Counted from the first letter of the stretch, positions 1 to 7,477 are shown. The stretch: DNA of 7,878 bases from Oceanospirillaceae bacterium (GCA_003523085.1 DPHD01000079.1:17327-25204), one strand, 5' to 3'. Notes: generated by a model not told the origin, from the letters alone. Program-made: numbers and translations.

Positions 1-944
1 CTCTTGTCGGCACAGTGGGCTTGTACTTCGGGACAACGGGTGCGGAACACACAACCACTGGGTGGGTTAATGGGGGACGGTAAGTCACCATGTAATAACT
101 GAATTTTCTTATTGCGCTCAATCCGAGGATCAGGGATCGGCACCGCCGACATCAAGGCTTTGGTATAGGGGTGCTTGGGGTTGGTGTAGAGCTCTTGCGC
201 ATCGGCAAGTTCTACCGCGTGGCCAAGGTACATCACCATTACACGGTCACTAATATGTCGCACGACACTTAAATCGTGGGCAATAAATACTAAAGCCAAA
301 CCCATTTCTTCTTGTAACTCTTTAAGTAAGTTAATCACCTGCGCTTGAATAGACACATCTAAGGCCGACACAGGCTCGTCACAGATCACTAGCTTAGGCT
401 TTAAGATCAGGGCACGGGCAATACCAATACGCTGACACTGGCCACCAGAGAACTCGTGGGGGTAGCGGTTAATCAAGTTAGGCAACAAACCCACACGACT
501 CATCATCGCCTGTACTTTTTCTTTCACCTGCGTTTTAGAAAGCTGCGGGTGAAAAGTAGTCAGTGGCTCAGCAATAATATCGCCAATGGTCATACGTGGA
601 TTTAGGGAGGCCAAAGGATCTTGGAAGATCATTTGTAACTCTTGTCTTTTTGAGCGCAAGTCCTTCTTGTCCATTTTGGTCAGGTCTTGGCCCATCCACA
701 CCACACTGCCTGTACGGGCGGGCAACATACCAATCAAGGCGCGGGCCAAGGTAGACTTACCACAACCCGACTCCCCCACTACGCCAAGGGTTTCACCTTC
801 ATAAATATCTAAATCAATGCCGTCAACGGCCTTTAGCGTTAAGGGTTTTTGCCAAGGCCACGAGCCTTCTTCACGAATATCAAAATGCACCCGTAAATCC
901 CGTACCGATAAGATCTTTTCTCTTGTTGGGATGATCGTATTCAT
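1..944 (-). CDS. oppF: Oligopeptide ABC transporter ATP-binding subunit OppF (3' end beyond the window)
   Basis: This is one of the two cytoplasmic ATPases that power peptide import through OppBC. The 314 visible residues contain Walker A GESGCGKST (57-65), the Q-loop glutamine (108), signature FSGGQ (165-169), Walker B LVICDEP (185-191), the D-loop SALD and the H-loop histidine (223). Near the cut end is PPSGCVFRTRC with cysteines at 298, 304 and 311. This is the C-terminal oligopeptide/dipeptide ATPase region, where many relatives bind an iron-sulfur cluster; the expected fourth cysteine would lie past the edge. E. coli OppF is about 334 residues, so roughly 20 are missing. The ATG at 944 overlaps the oppD stop as ATGA, with a modest AGG ribosome site about 6 nt upstream inside oppD. 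This indicates coupled translation. OppF rather than a dipeptide-system homologue is favoured by its place as last gene of an A-B-C-D-F operon and by the long N-terminal segment before the nucleotide-binding core. Confidence 0.95.
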   Translation of the reverse strand, partial: MNTIIPTREKILSVRDLRVHFDIREEGSWPWQKPLTLKAVDGIDLDIYEGETLGVVGESGCGKSTLARALIGMLPARTGSVVWMGQDLTKMDKKDLRSKRQELQMIFQDPLASLNPRMTIGDIIAEPLTTFHPQLSKTQVKEKVQAMMSRVGLLPNLINRYPHEFSGGQCQRIGIARALILKPKLVICDEPVSALDVSIQAQVINLLKELQEEMGLALVFIAHDLSVVRHISDRVMVMYLGHAVELADAQELYTNPKHPYTKALMSAVPIPDPRIERNKKIQLLHGDLPSPINPPSGCVFRTRCPEVQAHCADK

Positions 945-1915
945 GGGGCACCTACACTTGCAATGGCCGCATGACAAGCACGTTGGCGAGTATTAGAAAA
1001 GGACACTAGTTCAGGCATAGTGCTAAAACATTCGGCACTGGCTTGCCCACAACGGTCTTGAAATGGACAACCCGGAGGCAATTGCATTAAGTTAGGCGGA
1101 TTGCCGGGAATGGTGGCCAAAATAGGGCTATCGGTGTCTAAGCGCGGCACAGACTCTAACAAACCACCGGTATAAGGATGGCTAGGTTGGTAAAAAATCT
1201 CTTCGGTGGTGCCGTACTCCATAGTTTGCCCAGCATACATCACCATCACATTGTCACACACACCAGCAACCACACCCAAGTCGTGGGTAATCATCACAAT
1301 GGCGGTATTAAAGTCTTGTTTGAGTTCGTCTAACAAGGTCATGATTTGCGCTTGCACCGTCACATCTAAGGCGGTGGTGGGTTCGTCGGCAATCAATAAC
1401 TTAGGATCACACAACAAGGCCATGGCAATCATCACCCGCTGACGCATACCCCCAGAAAACTCGTGAGGGTACATGTTCATACGTTTGGCGGCTTCGGGCA
1501 TTTTTACCGCTTCAAGCATACGGATTGAATGCGCGGTAGCGCTTTTTTTGTCCATGCCTTTATGGTGAATAAGCACTTCATTGAGCTGCTGGCCCACTTT
1601 TAAATAGGGGTTGAGCGAGGTCATTGGATCTTGAAAGATCATGGCTATTTGTTGCGCACGCACTTTGTTAAGCTCGGTTTCAGACATTCCAATCAGTTCT
1701 AACCCATTAAACTTAGCACTGCCGCTGGCATGACCATTTTTGGCAAGCAAGCCCATCAGAGCAAACGCCGTTTGCGATTTACCCGACCCAGACTCGCCCA
1801 CAATACCCAAAGTTTCTTTGGCCTTGATGCTAAAGCTCAAGTTTTTAACCGCGGTAACTTGACCATCTGGGGTATCAAAACTAACGTTTAGTCCGTCGAC
1901 TTGTAACAAACTCAT
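941..1915 (-). CDS. oppD: Oligopeptide ABC transporter ATP-binding subunit OppD
   Basis: This is the second ATPase of the Opp importer, expected to pair with OppF beneath the OppBC channel. All ATPase motifs are intact in the 324 residues: Walker A GESGSGKS (40-47), Q-loop Q95 in IFQDP, signature FSGGM (153-157), Walker B LLIADEP (173-179), D-loop TALD (181-184) and H211. The C-terminal extension has four cysteines at 283, 289, 296 and 314 (C-x5-C-x6-C-x17-C), the arrangement that holds a 4Fe-4S cluster in structurally studied DppD/OppD-type proteins. Cluster binding here is inferred. The length is close to E. coli OppD (about 337). The start ATG shares one base with the oppC stop (TAATG), and AAGGAA lies 5 nt upstream at 1921-1926, supporting this start. 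The gene ends in the ATGA overlap with oppF. Confidence 0.96.
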   Translation of the reverse strand: MSLLQVDGLNVSFDTPDGQVTAVKNLSFSIKAKETLGIVGESGSGKSQTAFALMGLLAKNGHASGSAKFNGLELIGMSETELNKVRAQQIAMIFQDPMTSLNPYLKVGQQLNEVLIHHKGMDKKSATAHSIRMLEAVKMPEAAKRMNMYPHEFSGGMRQRVMIAMALLCDPKLLIADEPTTALDVTVQAQIMTLLDELKQDFNTAIVMITHDLGVVAGVCDNVMVMYAGQTMEYGTTEEIFYQPSHPYTGGLLESVPRLDTDSPILATIPGNPPNLMQLPPGCPFQDRCGQASAECFSTMPELVSFSNTRQRACHAAIASVGAP

Positions 1916-2844
1916 TATCTTTCCTTGGGGTCTAAAGCATCACGCAGGCCATCGCCTACAAAGTTGAAACAAAACAGTGTGATGACCAAGAATGATAAGG
2001 GTATCGCGAGTTGCCACAAGGACAACTCCATAGTTTGCACACCCTCCGATATCAACGCGCCCCAACTGGTTTCAGGTTCTTGTACACCTAAACCTAAAAA
2101 GCTGATAAAAGATTCAAACATAATCATGGAGGGAATCATTAACGACGCATACACCAGCACAATGCCTAGCACGTTAGGCACGATGTGGCGCACAACTATA
2201 CGCCAGGGAGACACACCACACGCATAGGCTGCTTCTATAAACTCCTTGTTTTTAAGGCTTAGTGTTTGCCCTCGCACTATACGCGCCATATCCAACCACG
2301 ACACAGCGCCAATGGCGACAAAAATGAGAATGATATGACGTCCAAAAACCAACATCAATACGATCACCAAAAACATAAATGGTAAGGCACTTATAATTTC
2401 TACAATACGCATCATGATCATATCCACGCGGCCACCAATAAATCCCGATACCGCGCCATACAAAGTGCCAATAACAATCGCAACGGCACTACTTAACACG
2501 CCAACAAGTAAGGAAATCTGACCCCCTTGTATGGTCCGCGCAAACAAATCTCTACCTAATTGATCGGTGCCAAAATAGTGCCCATTTTCAAACGAAGGTT
2601 TACCCAATTCAGACGGATTAGACAATATTAGCCAATCAATATTTTCATAATTATGAGCAGCAAAATAATTACCAAACACAGCGAACAATGTGATCAACCC
2701 AATCATTATAAGGCTCAGCACAGCTGCTTTGTTACGCATAAAGCGCCGTCTAGCGTCTTGCCAGAGGCTGCGCCCCTCTATCTCCAAAGGCTGAGACTCC
2801 AGGCGCTCGGCAATATCCGTGAGCGTTTTTTTGGATTTAATCAT
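1915..2844 (-). CDS. oppC: Oligopeptide ABC transporter permease OppC
   Basis: This is an inner-membrane permease subunit that forms the translocation channel with OppB. The 309-residue protein has a cytoplasmic N-terminus with the OppC-type stretch EGRSLWQDARRRFMRNKAAV (about 23-42), a first membrane helix at about 42-62, and an external segment leading to FGTDQLGRDLFAR (91-103), a hallmark of OppC/DppC proteins. Several further hydrophobic helices follow between about 111 and 295. The cytoplasmic coupling loop is EAAYACGVSPWRIVVRHIVP (204-223), matching the permease consensus EAA-x3-G-x9-hydrophobic-P that contacts the ATPases. The C-terminus GDGLRDALDPKER is nearly the same as in E. coli OppC as I recall it, and the length is close to its 302 residues. 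It starts 15 nt after the oppB stop with only a weak GAG as ribosome site, so it probably depends on ribosomes from oppB. Confidence 0.96.
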   Translation of the reverse strand: MIKSKKTLTDIAERLESQPLEIEGRSLWQDARRRFMRNKAAVLSLIMIGLITLFAVFGNYFAAHNYENIDWLILSNPSELGKPSFENGHYFGTDQLGRDLFARTIQGGQISLLVGVLSSAVAIVIGTLYGAVSGFIGGRVDMIMMRIVEIISALPFMFLVIVLMLVFGRHIILIFVAIGAVSWLDMARIVRGQTLSLKNKEFIEAAYACGVSPWRIVVRHIVPNVLGIVLVYASLMIPSMIMFESFISFLGLGVQEPETSWGALISEGVQTMELSLWQLAIPLSFLVITLFCFNFVGDGLRDALDPKER

Positions 2845-2859
2845 GGTCTAAGACTCGGC

Positions 2860-3780
2860 TTAATAGCGGATTTTTGGATCAATAACCGCATATAAAATAT
2901 CGGCCAAAGCATTAAAAAGGATAAACATAACGCCAACCAGTACGGTCACGCCCATCACCATAGAGTAATCACGGTTAATCGCACCGTTAACAAAGTGCTG
3001 ACCAATACCACCGGTGCCAAAATAAACATCAATGATCACCGACCCCGTGAGAACACCTACAAATAAGGGCGCCAAATAGGACACCACAGGTAACATCATG
3101 GGCTTAAATGCATGCCTCATAATGATATAACGGTAAGGCAAACCCTTAGCTTGTGCAGTGCGTATAAAATTACTGTGTAGTACTTCGAGCAAACTACCTC
3201 GAGTAATACGAGCAATTTGCGCAATTTGGTGTGTACCCATGGCGATCACCGGCAACACTAAGTACTGCCACTGCCCACCGTTCCAACCACCTGCGGGCAA
3301 TAAGTCCCAGTAAATCGAAAACAGCAAAACCAGCATAGGGGCCATCACAAACGTCGGCAACACTACACCCATCATGGCAATGGTCATCAGGCTGTAGTCT
3401 GCCATTTGGTTTTGTTTAAGCGCGGCCATCATACCCATAGCCAGCCCGATAACCACGGCCATTAACAACGACCAGCCACCAATGGTAGCCGACACCAGTA
3501 GGCCGGGCCAAACTAAGTCATTCACACTAAAGTCTAAATACCTGAACGAAGGCCCCAAGTCTCCTTGCAACAAGTTGCCAAGGTAAATGAAATATTGCTC
3601 CCAAACAGGCAGGTCCAAGTGGTACTTGGCGTTAATGTTGGCTAACACTTCATCAGGCAGGCCTTTTTCGGTCAAAAAGGGGCTACCAGGAGCCATATGC
3701 ATTAACGCAAACGAAACCATTGTTAACACCAGTAGTGTTGGTATGGCCTCCAAGATACGTCGAAAAACAAAATTTAACAT
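2860..3780 (-). CDS. oppB: Oligopeptide ABC transporter permease OppB
   Basis: This is the partner of OppC in the inner-membrane channel. The protein is 306 residues, the same length as E. coli OppB. It starts with FRRILEAIPTLLVLTMVSF, a first membrane helix at about 9-29, followed by the APGSPF motif. Further helices lie at about 97-119, 131-157, 173-190, 228-250 and 275-300. The coupling loop RTAQAKGLPYRYIIMRHAFK (207-226) plus P227 is the EAA-type loop; its first residue is R rather than E, as in E. coli OppB. The C-terminus AVIDPKIRY also matches that family. The ATG at 3780 has AGAGG at 3785-3789, only 4 nt upstream, a rather short spacing. The gene is the first of the tightly packed oppB-C-D-F block and is separated from oppA by 155 nt holding a hairpin. 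Confidence 0.96.
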   Translation of the reverse strand: MLNFVFRRILEAIPTLLVLTMVSFALMHMAPGSPFLTEKGLPDEVLANINAKYHLDLPVWEQYFIYLGNLLQGDLGPSFRYLDFSVNDLVWPGLLVSATIGGWSLLMAVVIGLAMGMMAALKQNQMADYSLMTIAMMGVVLPTFVMAPMLVLLFSIYWDLLPAGGWNGGQWQYLVLPVIAMGTHQIAQIARITRGSLLEVLHSNFIRTAQAKGLPYRYIIMRHAFKPMMLPVVSYLAPLFVGVLTGSVIIDVYFGTGGIGQHFVNGAINRDYSMVMGVTVLVGVMFILFNALADILYAVIDPKIRY

Positions 3781-3829
3781 GGAACCTCTCGCCGATAATA
3801 CATGAACAGCACGGCTAACTAGTAATGGT

Positions 3830-3880
3830 AATTAAAAACCAATAGATTCTGGACATTCGAAAACCCATACGTTTTTAATT
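3830..3880. repeat. 10-bp perfect inverted repeat, oppA-oppB gap
   Basis: AATTAAAAAC at 3830-3839 is the exact reverse complement of GTTTTTAATT at 3871-3880, with 31 nt between the arms. On the opp transcript it lies just downstream of the hairpin at 3891-3915. The arms are A/T-rich, so a stem with so long a loop would be weak. It could act in RNA folding or processing between oppA and oppB, or be chance in an A/T-rich stretch. No function is assigned. Confidence 0.3.
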
Positions 3881-3881
3881 G

Positions 3882-3915
3882 AATAAAGCCCCAACCGCAA
3901 ACCAATTGCAGTTGG
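3882..3915 (-). terminator. Hairpin between oppA and oppB, probable leaky terminator or 3'-end stabiliser
   Basis: Read on the minus strand, 21 nt after the oppA stop, CCAACTGCAA (3915-3906) pairs with TTGCGGTTGG (3900-3891) across a 5-nt loop. This gives a 10-bp stem with a single G-U pair. It is followed by GGCTTTATTC, a poor and interrupted T tract. The stem is good but the tail is weak, which suits partial termination or protection of the oppA mRNA 3' end rather than a full stop. Such an element after the binding-protein gene is common in ABC importer operons and would give more OppA than OppBCDF. The remainder of the 155-nt gap shows only a 10-bp inverted repeat (3830-3880) and the oppB ribosome site (3785-3789). 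I see no convincing separate promoter for oppB. Confidence 0.5.
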
Positions 3916-3935
3916 AGCGTTCGCATCACACTGTG

Positions 3936-5555
3936 TTAGTGTGCCTTAATGTAAACATCTTTTGAATACACGTTTTCTTCTGGGTTTGCGTGAGCAAAGC
4001 CGCCTACATAAGGCTTAATGAGCTTCATAAAAGTATATTGATAAATTGGAATGATCGGCATATCTTGCGCCAAAATCTCTTCGGCTCGATTATAGTTAAC
4101 CGATGGATCAGCCATGGTTTTGGCAGTCTTCATCAAGTCAATATACTCTTGGTTTACATAGCGGCCATCGTTATCACCTTCACCTAATAGATCTAGGAAG
4201 GTCGACGCTTCGTTGTAATCACCACACCACCCAGCACGGGCGATACTAAAATCACCTTCGTTGCGGGTGCTTAGATAGGTCTTCCACTCTTGGTTTTCAA
4301 GGGTAGTTTCAACCGGCATAGCTTGTTTCCACATTTGCGAGATAGCAATTGCTATTTTTTTATGGCTTTCCGAGGTGTTGTACAACAAGTCCATCTTCAA
4401 CGGGTTAGCATCGGTGTAGCCCGCATCTGCAAGCAATGCTGCAGCCGCTTGGTTTCGCTCAGCTTGAGTCATACCTGCGTAGGCCGGGGCTTTAGGCGAG
4501 AAGTTATGAGTAATCTCTGGTGTTAAACCATAAGCGGGTAGCTGACCAGCGCCAAGAATATGATCTGTAATAATGTTGCGATCAATAGCATAAGACAGTG
4601 CTTTACGTACACGAACATCATCAAATGGTGCTTTCTCAACGTTCATAATATAATAATAAGTACATAAACGTGGTGTGGTATACACCTCATCTCCAATATC
4701 CTTACGTAAGGTTTTTAACTGATCGGAAGGAAACGAATCCACAATGTCCATTTCGCCAGCGCGATAACGTGACAAAGAAGCACTTTCACTTTCAATCGGT
4801 AAGAAAGTAACATTGTTTACAACCGTTTTATCATTGTCCCAGTAGTGCGTATTTCGCTGTAAATCCATACGCTCGTTAACTTTCCAGTTGGTTAGCTTGT
4901 ATGCGCCATTGGAAACGATATTTTCTGGTTGAGTCCACTTATCACCGTGCGCTTCGATAGTGGCTTGGTGAGCTGGGAACAAGGTGCCATGCACTACCAT
5001 TTTAGGGAAGAAAGGTACTGGGCCTTCTAGGGTTACTTCAAAGGTATAATCGTCGACCGCACGTACACCTAGGTCTGATGCCGGAGAATCACCTGAAATA
5101 ATTTTGCTGGCATTTACGATTTGGGCAATATCAACAAACCAAGAATAAGGCGATGCGGTGGCGGGATCCACTGCCCGTTGCCAGCCGTATACAAAATCGT
5201 GTGCGGTCAACGAGTCGCCGTTGGACCACTTTGCATCGTTGCGTAGGTTAAATGTGTAAACGGTATTGTCATCATTTGCCGACCAACTGGTGGCAACACC
5301 GGCCACGGCTTCGCCATCTGCAGTTTGGTTTAATAAACCTTCAAATAAATCGCGTACGATGTTTGCGCCAACGGTACCTTCAATTTTTTGTGGGTCAATG
5401 GAGCCAGGTTCAGAGCCCGCATGGCGGATAAATTCTTGTACGTCGGCAAGTTGCGTACCGGCCGGTACATTGGCCGCTAAAACTTGTGGAGCAAAGCTAG
5501 TAGCCGCTACTGCGCTGGCCAGTAACATGCTTTGTAGCAGTTTGGTTTTATTCAT
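3936..5555 (-). CDS. oppA: Periplasmic oligopeptide-binding protein OppA
   Basis: This is the periplasmic receptor that captures peptides and delivers them to OppBC. The 539 residues begin with a signal peptide: MNKTK, a hydrophobic core, then QVLA|ANVPAG with likely cleavage after residue 27. The rest is a family 5 extracellular solute-binding protein. With that cleavage, landmarks fall at the same mature positions as in E. coli OppA. The disulfide cysteines are C298 and C444 (mature 271 and 417), in LCTYYY and GWCGDYNE. D446 (mature 419) is the aspartate that binds the peptide amino terminus in E. coli OppA structures, and R440 and W443 flank it. This strongly supports binding of peptides with a free amino end. 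No lipobox cysteine is present, so the protein is soluble. A strong GGAGG (5565-5569) lies 9 nt before the ATG. It is the first gene of the operon and divergent from the SgrR-type regulator. Confidence 0.97.
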   Translation of the reverse strand: MNKTKLLQSMLLASAVAATSFAPQVLAANVPAGTQLADVQEFIRHAGSEPGSIDPQKIEGTVGANIVRDLFEGLLNQTADGEAVAGVATSWSANDDNTVYTFNLRNDAKWSNGDSLTAHDFVYGWQRAVDPATASPYSWFVDIAQIVNASKIISGDSPASDLGVRAVDDYTFEVTLEGPVPFFPKMVVHGTLFPAHQATIEAHGDKWTQPENIVSNGAYKLTNWKVNERMDLQRNTHYWDNDKTVVNNVTFLPIESESASLSRYRAGEMDIVDSFPSDQLKTLRKDIGDEVYTTPRLCTYYYIMNVEKAPFDDVRVRKALSYAIDRNIITDHILGAGQLPAYGLTPEITHNFSPKAPAYAGMTQAERNQAAAALLADAGYTDANPLKMDLLYNTSESHKKIAIAISQMWKQAMPVETTLENQEWKTYLSTRNEGDFSIARAGWCGDYNEASTFLDLLGEGDNDGRYVNQEYIDLMKTAKTMADPSVNYNRAEEILAQDMPIIPIYQYTFMKLIKPYVGGFAHANPEENVYSKDVYIKAH

Positions 5556-5728
5556 TATAGATAACCTCCAAAGGTCAGTTCATTATTATTAGACACGCTC
5601 CCCGCGCGACCTGACTCAGCCCAAATCCCTGTGTTCTGATGGTTAAAAAGTATGCAATGCAAAAACAGGAAAATAAATGTAAACTTTACGCAGATAACTG
5701 CATGTTTTAACAAACCCGATTTCATCTT
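5556..5728. promoter_or_regulatory. Divergent control region between oppA and the SgrR-type gene
   Basis: These 173 nt must carry the start signals for the regulator gene and probably for the opp operon. On the oppA side is a strong ribosome site (GGAGG, 5565-5569). The half nearer the regulator is A/T-rich and contains several symmetric sequences: CTGACTCAG (5611-5619), TGCAATGCA (5653-5661), GTAAACTTTAC (5679-5689), GCAGATAACTGC (5690-5701) and a larger imperfect inverted repeat at 5642-5711. A possible -35 for oppA is TTTACA on the minus strand (5684-5679), but no good -10 lies at the right distance, so no promoter is assigned. No convincing ribosome site precedes the regulator start. SgrR-family proteins are DNA-binding regulators, so this is where its operator would be expected. 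Confidence 0.6.
5642..5711. repeat. Imperfect inverted repeat, candidate operator half-sites
   Basis: GTTAAAAAGTATGCA (5642-5656) is mirrored by TGCATGTTTTAAC (5699-5711), whose reverse complement is GTTAAAACATGCA. Seven bases (GTTAAAA) and five bases (ATGCA) match, separated by three bases in one arm and one in the other. The arms are about 56 nt apart centre to centre, near five helical turns, and enclose two smaller palindromes. The placement in the divergent region fits a pair of regulator half-sites that might be bridged by looping. The A/T-rich composition makes chance symmetry possible, and no footprint is known to me for this family at such a site. Confidence 0.35.
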
Positions 5729-7477
5729 ATGAATAGCGCCACTGTTTCACATAACTTAATACTACAGTATCAAAGACTTAGTGCTCATTTCGAACATCAA
5801 AATGAAGTACTTACAACGGTTGATGAGCTGGCTGATGCCCTGTGCTGTACCCGCAGGAATGTCAATTTGGTACTCGAGAAAATGAGTACGCAAGACTGGT
5901 TGGTATGGACACCAAGCCGCGGTCGAGGTAAAAAATCGCGCCTTACGTTACTCGCCAAGGACTCAAGCCTCACCGTGCAACTGGCCATTCAAACCGCCAA
6001 TAACGGCCAATTAGAAGACGCCTTTGGCATGTTGAATAGCGGCTCAGAAAAAACCGCATTGTTTGATTATTTAAAAACCCAGTTGGGTTTTCAGGGGCAT
6101 AAACACCAAACTTTGCGCATCCCCTATCCCCGCAGTATCGGCCAATTAAATCCCGCTACCGCGGCGCGTATTGCCGAGATCCACATGCTTCAACAAATCA
6201 TGGATTGCCTGGTTCGGTTTGATGACGCAATGCAGGACATCGTCCCCCACTTAGCCCACAGTTGGCGCTCCAACAATGAGGGTACCCAATGGACCTTCTT
6301 CCTAAGGCCTGGCATCTGCTTCCACCATGGCCGACCTCTGATTACCGACGATGTTAAGGCAACACTAGAGCACCTACGAGATTTTAGTGGCCCCTACCAA
6401 TACTTATATCGCCACATTACTCAAGTGACGTGCCGTACGTCTTACTGCATTGAAGTGCGCTTAGCCCAGAAAGACAATTTGTTTTTACATTTACTAAGCA
6501 ACCAAACCAGCGTCATTCAACCTCACGAGTTAATGCACCAACACAATTTTTATAAAACCCCCATTGGTACTGGGCCGTTTAAGGTGGGCAACAGTAACGA
6601 GTTTCAATTAGAGTTAATTGCCAACGATCAGTATTTTCAACAAAGGCCTTTATTAGACCGAGTTGAAATTCTATTATTTACCGATGAAGCTGCGGCATTG
6701 GAAGGCAAATCCGATATTTATTTCGCCAATACAAGCCACAACCATTACCTCAACATGCAGCGCAACTCAAACTTAGAGGTGGGTTACCAATATTTATTGT
6801 TTAACGTAGAAAACACCCATTCACCGATTCAGGATTTGCGTATTCGCCGGTGTATTCGTTCTATGGTGGATGGCCAAGCGATGGTGGATGAACTAGGCGA
6901 TGAACGAGCGTCTGCCGCCCAACGCTTGTTACCTGAGTGGGAAGATGACACCCAAAAATTGATGTTTCAAGTGCGGCCGCGCATGCCCATGCGCTTACCC
7001 AAGCCGCTTAAGCTCTATACTTACAGCACACATATTGTTGATGCTCAGTGGATTCAAAAGACCCTTGCAGGCTTTGACATAGAGGTAGAACTAAACATAC
7101 TCGAGTACCACTTATTTGCCGACCCTAACAACTGGCTCGATGCCGACTTAGTGTTGTCTGGCGAAGCCCTTAATACCAATCTAGAAATGGCGCTGTATGA
7201 ATGGTTTTCGACCCAGCGCTCTCTGAGGCACTGCATGGGCCCAGTTCAACGTCGTTGCATCGACGAAAAAATCACTTCTGCTTTAGCCTTACCCAGTAAC
7301 GACTTGCGTATGCAAGCCTTCAGAAAGATGGACATTCACCTGCAGCAAGAGTTAATCCTCTTGCCCTTGTACCATCACCAACAGCAAATGCATTATGGCG
7401 ACCGAGTTCAGGGCTTACAGCTCAACTGCCTAGGCTGGGTGGACTTTAAGAACATTTGGTTCGACGATGGACGTTAA
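5729..7477 (+). CDS. SgrR-type transcriptional regulator with solute-binding-protein-like domain
   Basis: This is a cytoplasmic DNA-binding regulator with a small-molecule-binding domain. Residues 10-75 form the SgrR N-terminal winged helix-turn-helix: LTTVDELADALCCTRRNVNL (28-47), then DWLVWTPSRGRGKKSRLTLL with the GRGKxSRLT wing typical of SgrR. From about 125 to the end it matches family 5 solute-binding proteins: WTFFLRPGICFHHGRPL (188-204), DDVKATL, PIGTGPFKV (278-286), YLLFN (355-359) and the terminal LNCLGWVDFKNIWF (565-578). E. coli SgrR ends in a very similar LNTLGWFDFKSAWF and is 551 residues, against 582 here. There is no signal peptide, so ligand is sensed inside the cell. The ATG at 5729 is the only sensible start: the in-frame ATG at 5702 runs into a stop and the next methionine lies past the DNA-binding helices. 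No ribosome site is visible. It faces oppABCDF, so control of opp is likely but inferred; sgrS and setA are absent. No gene symbol is given because the target may differ from E. coli. Confidence 0.9.
   Translation: MNSATVSHNLILQYQRLSAHFEHQNEVLTTVDELADALCCTRRNVNLVLEKMSTQDWLVWTPSRGRGKKSRLTLLAKDSSLTVQLAIQTANNGQLEDAFGMLNSGSEKTALFDYLKTQLGFQGHKHQTLRIPYPRSIGQLNPATAARIAEIHMLQQIMDCLVRFDDAMQDIVPHLAHSWRSNNEGTQWTFFLRPGICFHHGRPLITDDVKATLEHLRDFSGPYQYLYRHITQVTCRTSYCIEVRLAQKDNLFLHLLSNQTSVIQPHELMHQHNFYKTPIGTGPFKVGNSNEFQLELIANDQYFQQRPLLDRVEILLFTDEAAALEGKSDIYFANTSHNHYLNMQRNSNLEVGYQYLLFNVENTHSPIQDLRIRRCIRSMVDGQAMVDELGDERASAAQRLLPEWEDDTQKLMFQVRPRMPMRLPKPLKLYTYSTHIVDAQWIQKTLAGFDIEVELNILEYHLFADPNNWLDADLVLSGEALNTNLEMALYEWFSTQRSLRHCMGPVQRRCIDEKITSALALPSNDLRMQAFRKMDIHLQQELILLPLYHHQQQMHYGDRVQGLQLNCLGWVDFKNIWFDDGR

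Noticed and set aside
3819..3926. 35-codon minus-strand frame in the oppA-oppB gap
   Set aside because: It runs through the hairpin, has no clear ribosome site and shows no recognisable protein features; it looks like chance.
1..5555. Dipeptide (Dpp), nickel (Nik) or murein peptide system instead of Opp
   Set aside because: OppA keeps the GWC-D peptide-binding segment and disulfide cysteines at the E. coli OppA mature positions. OppB and OppC end with the Opp-type DPKIRY and DALDPKER tails, and the gene order A-B-C-D-F with these lengths matches Opp best.
5266..5592. 108-codon plus-strand open frame opposite the start of oppA
   Set aside because: It lies almost wholly antisense to the well-supported oppA coding region and its translation shows no family features. 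The other open frames opposite the opp genes and the regulator were dismissed for the same reason.
5679..5684. oppA promoter with TTTACA as -35 on the minus strand
   Set aside because: The best -10-like sequence downstream (CATACT) is about 23 nt away, too far, and hexamers at 16-18 nt match poorly. No promoter is called.
5556..5728. sgrS small RNA or sgrT-like gene next to the regulator
   Set aside because: The gap is only 173 nt, shorter than E. coli sgrS. It has no strong terminator with a T run, and the 56-codon frame there does not resemble SgrT.
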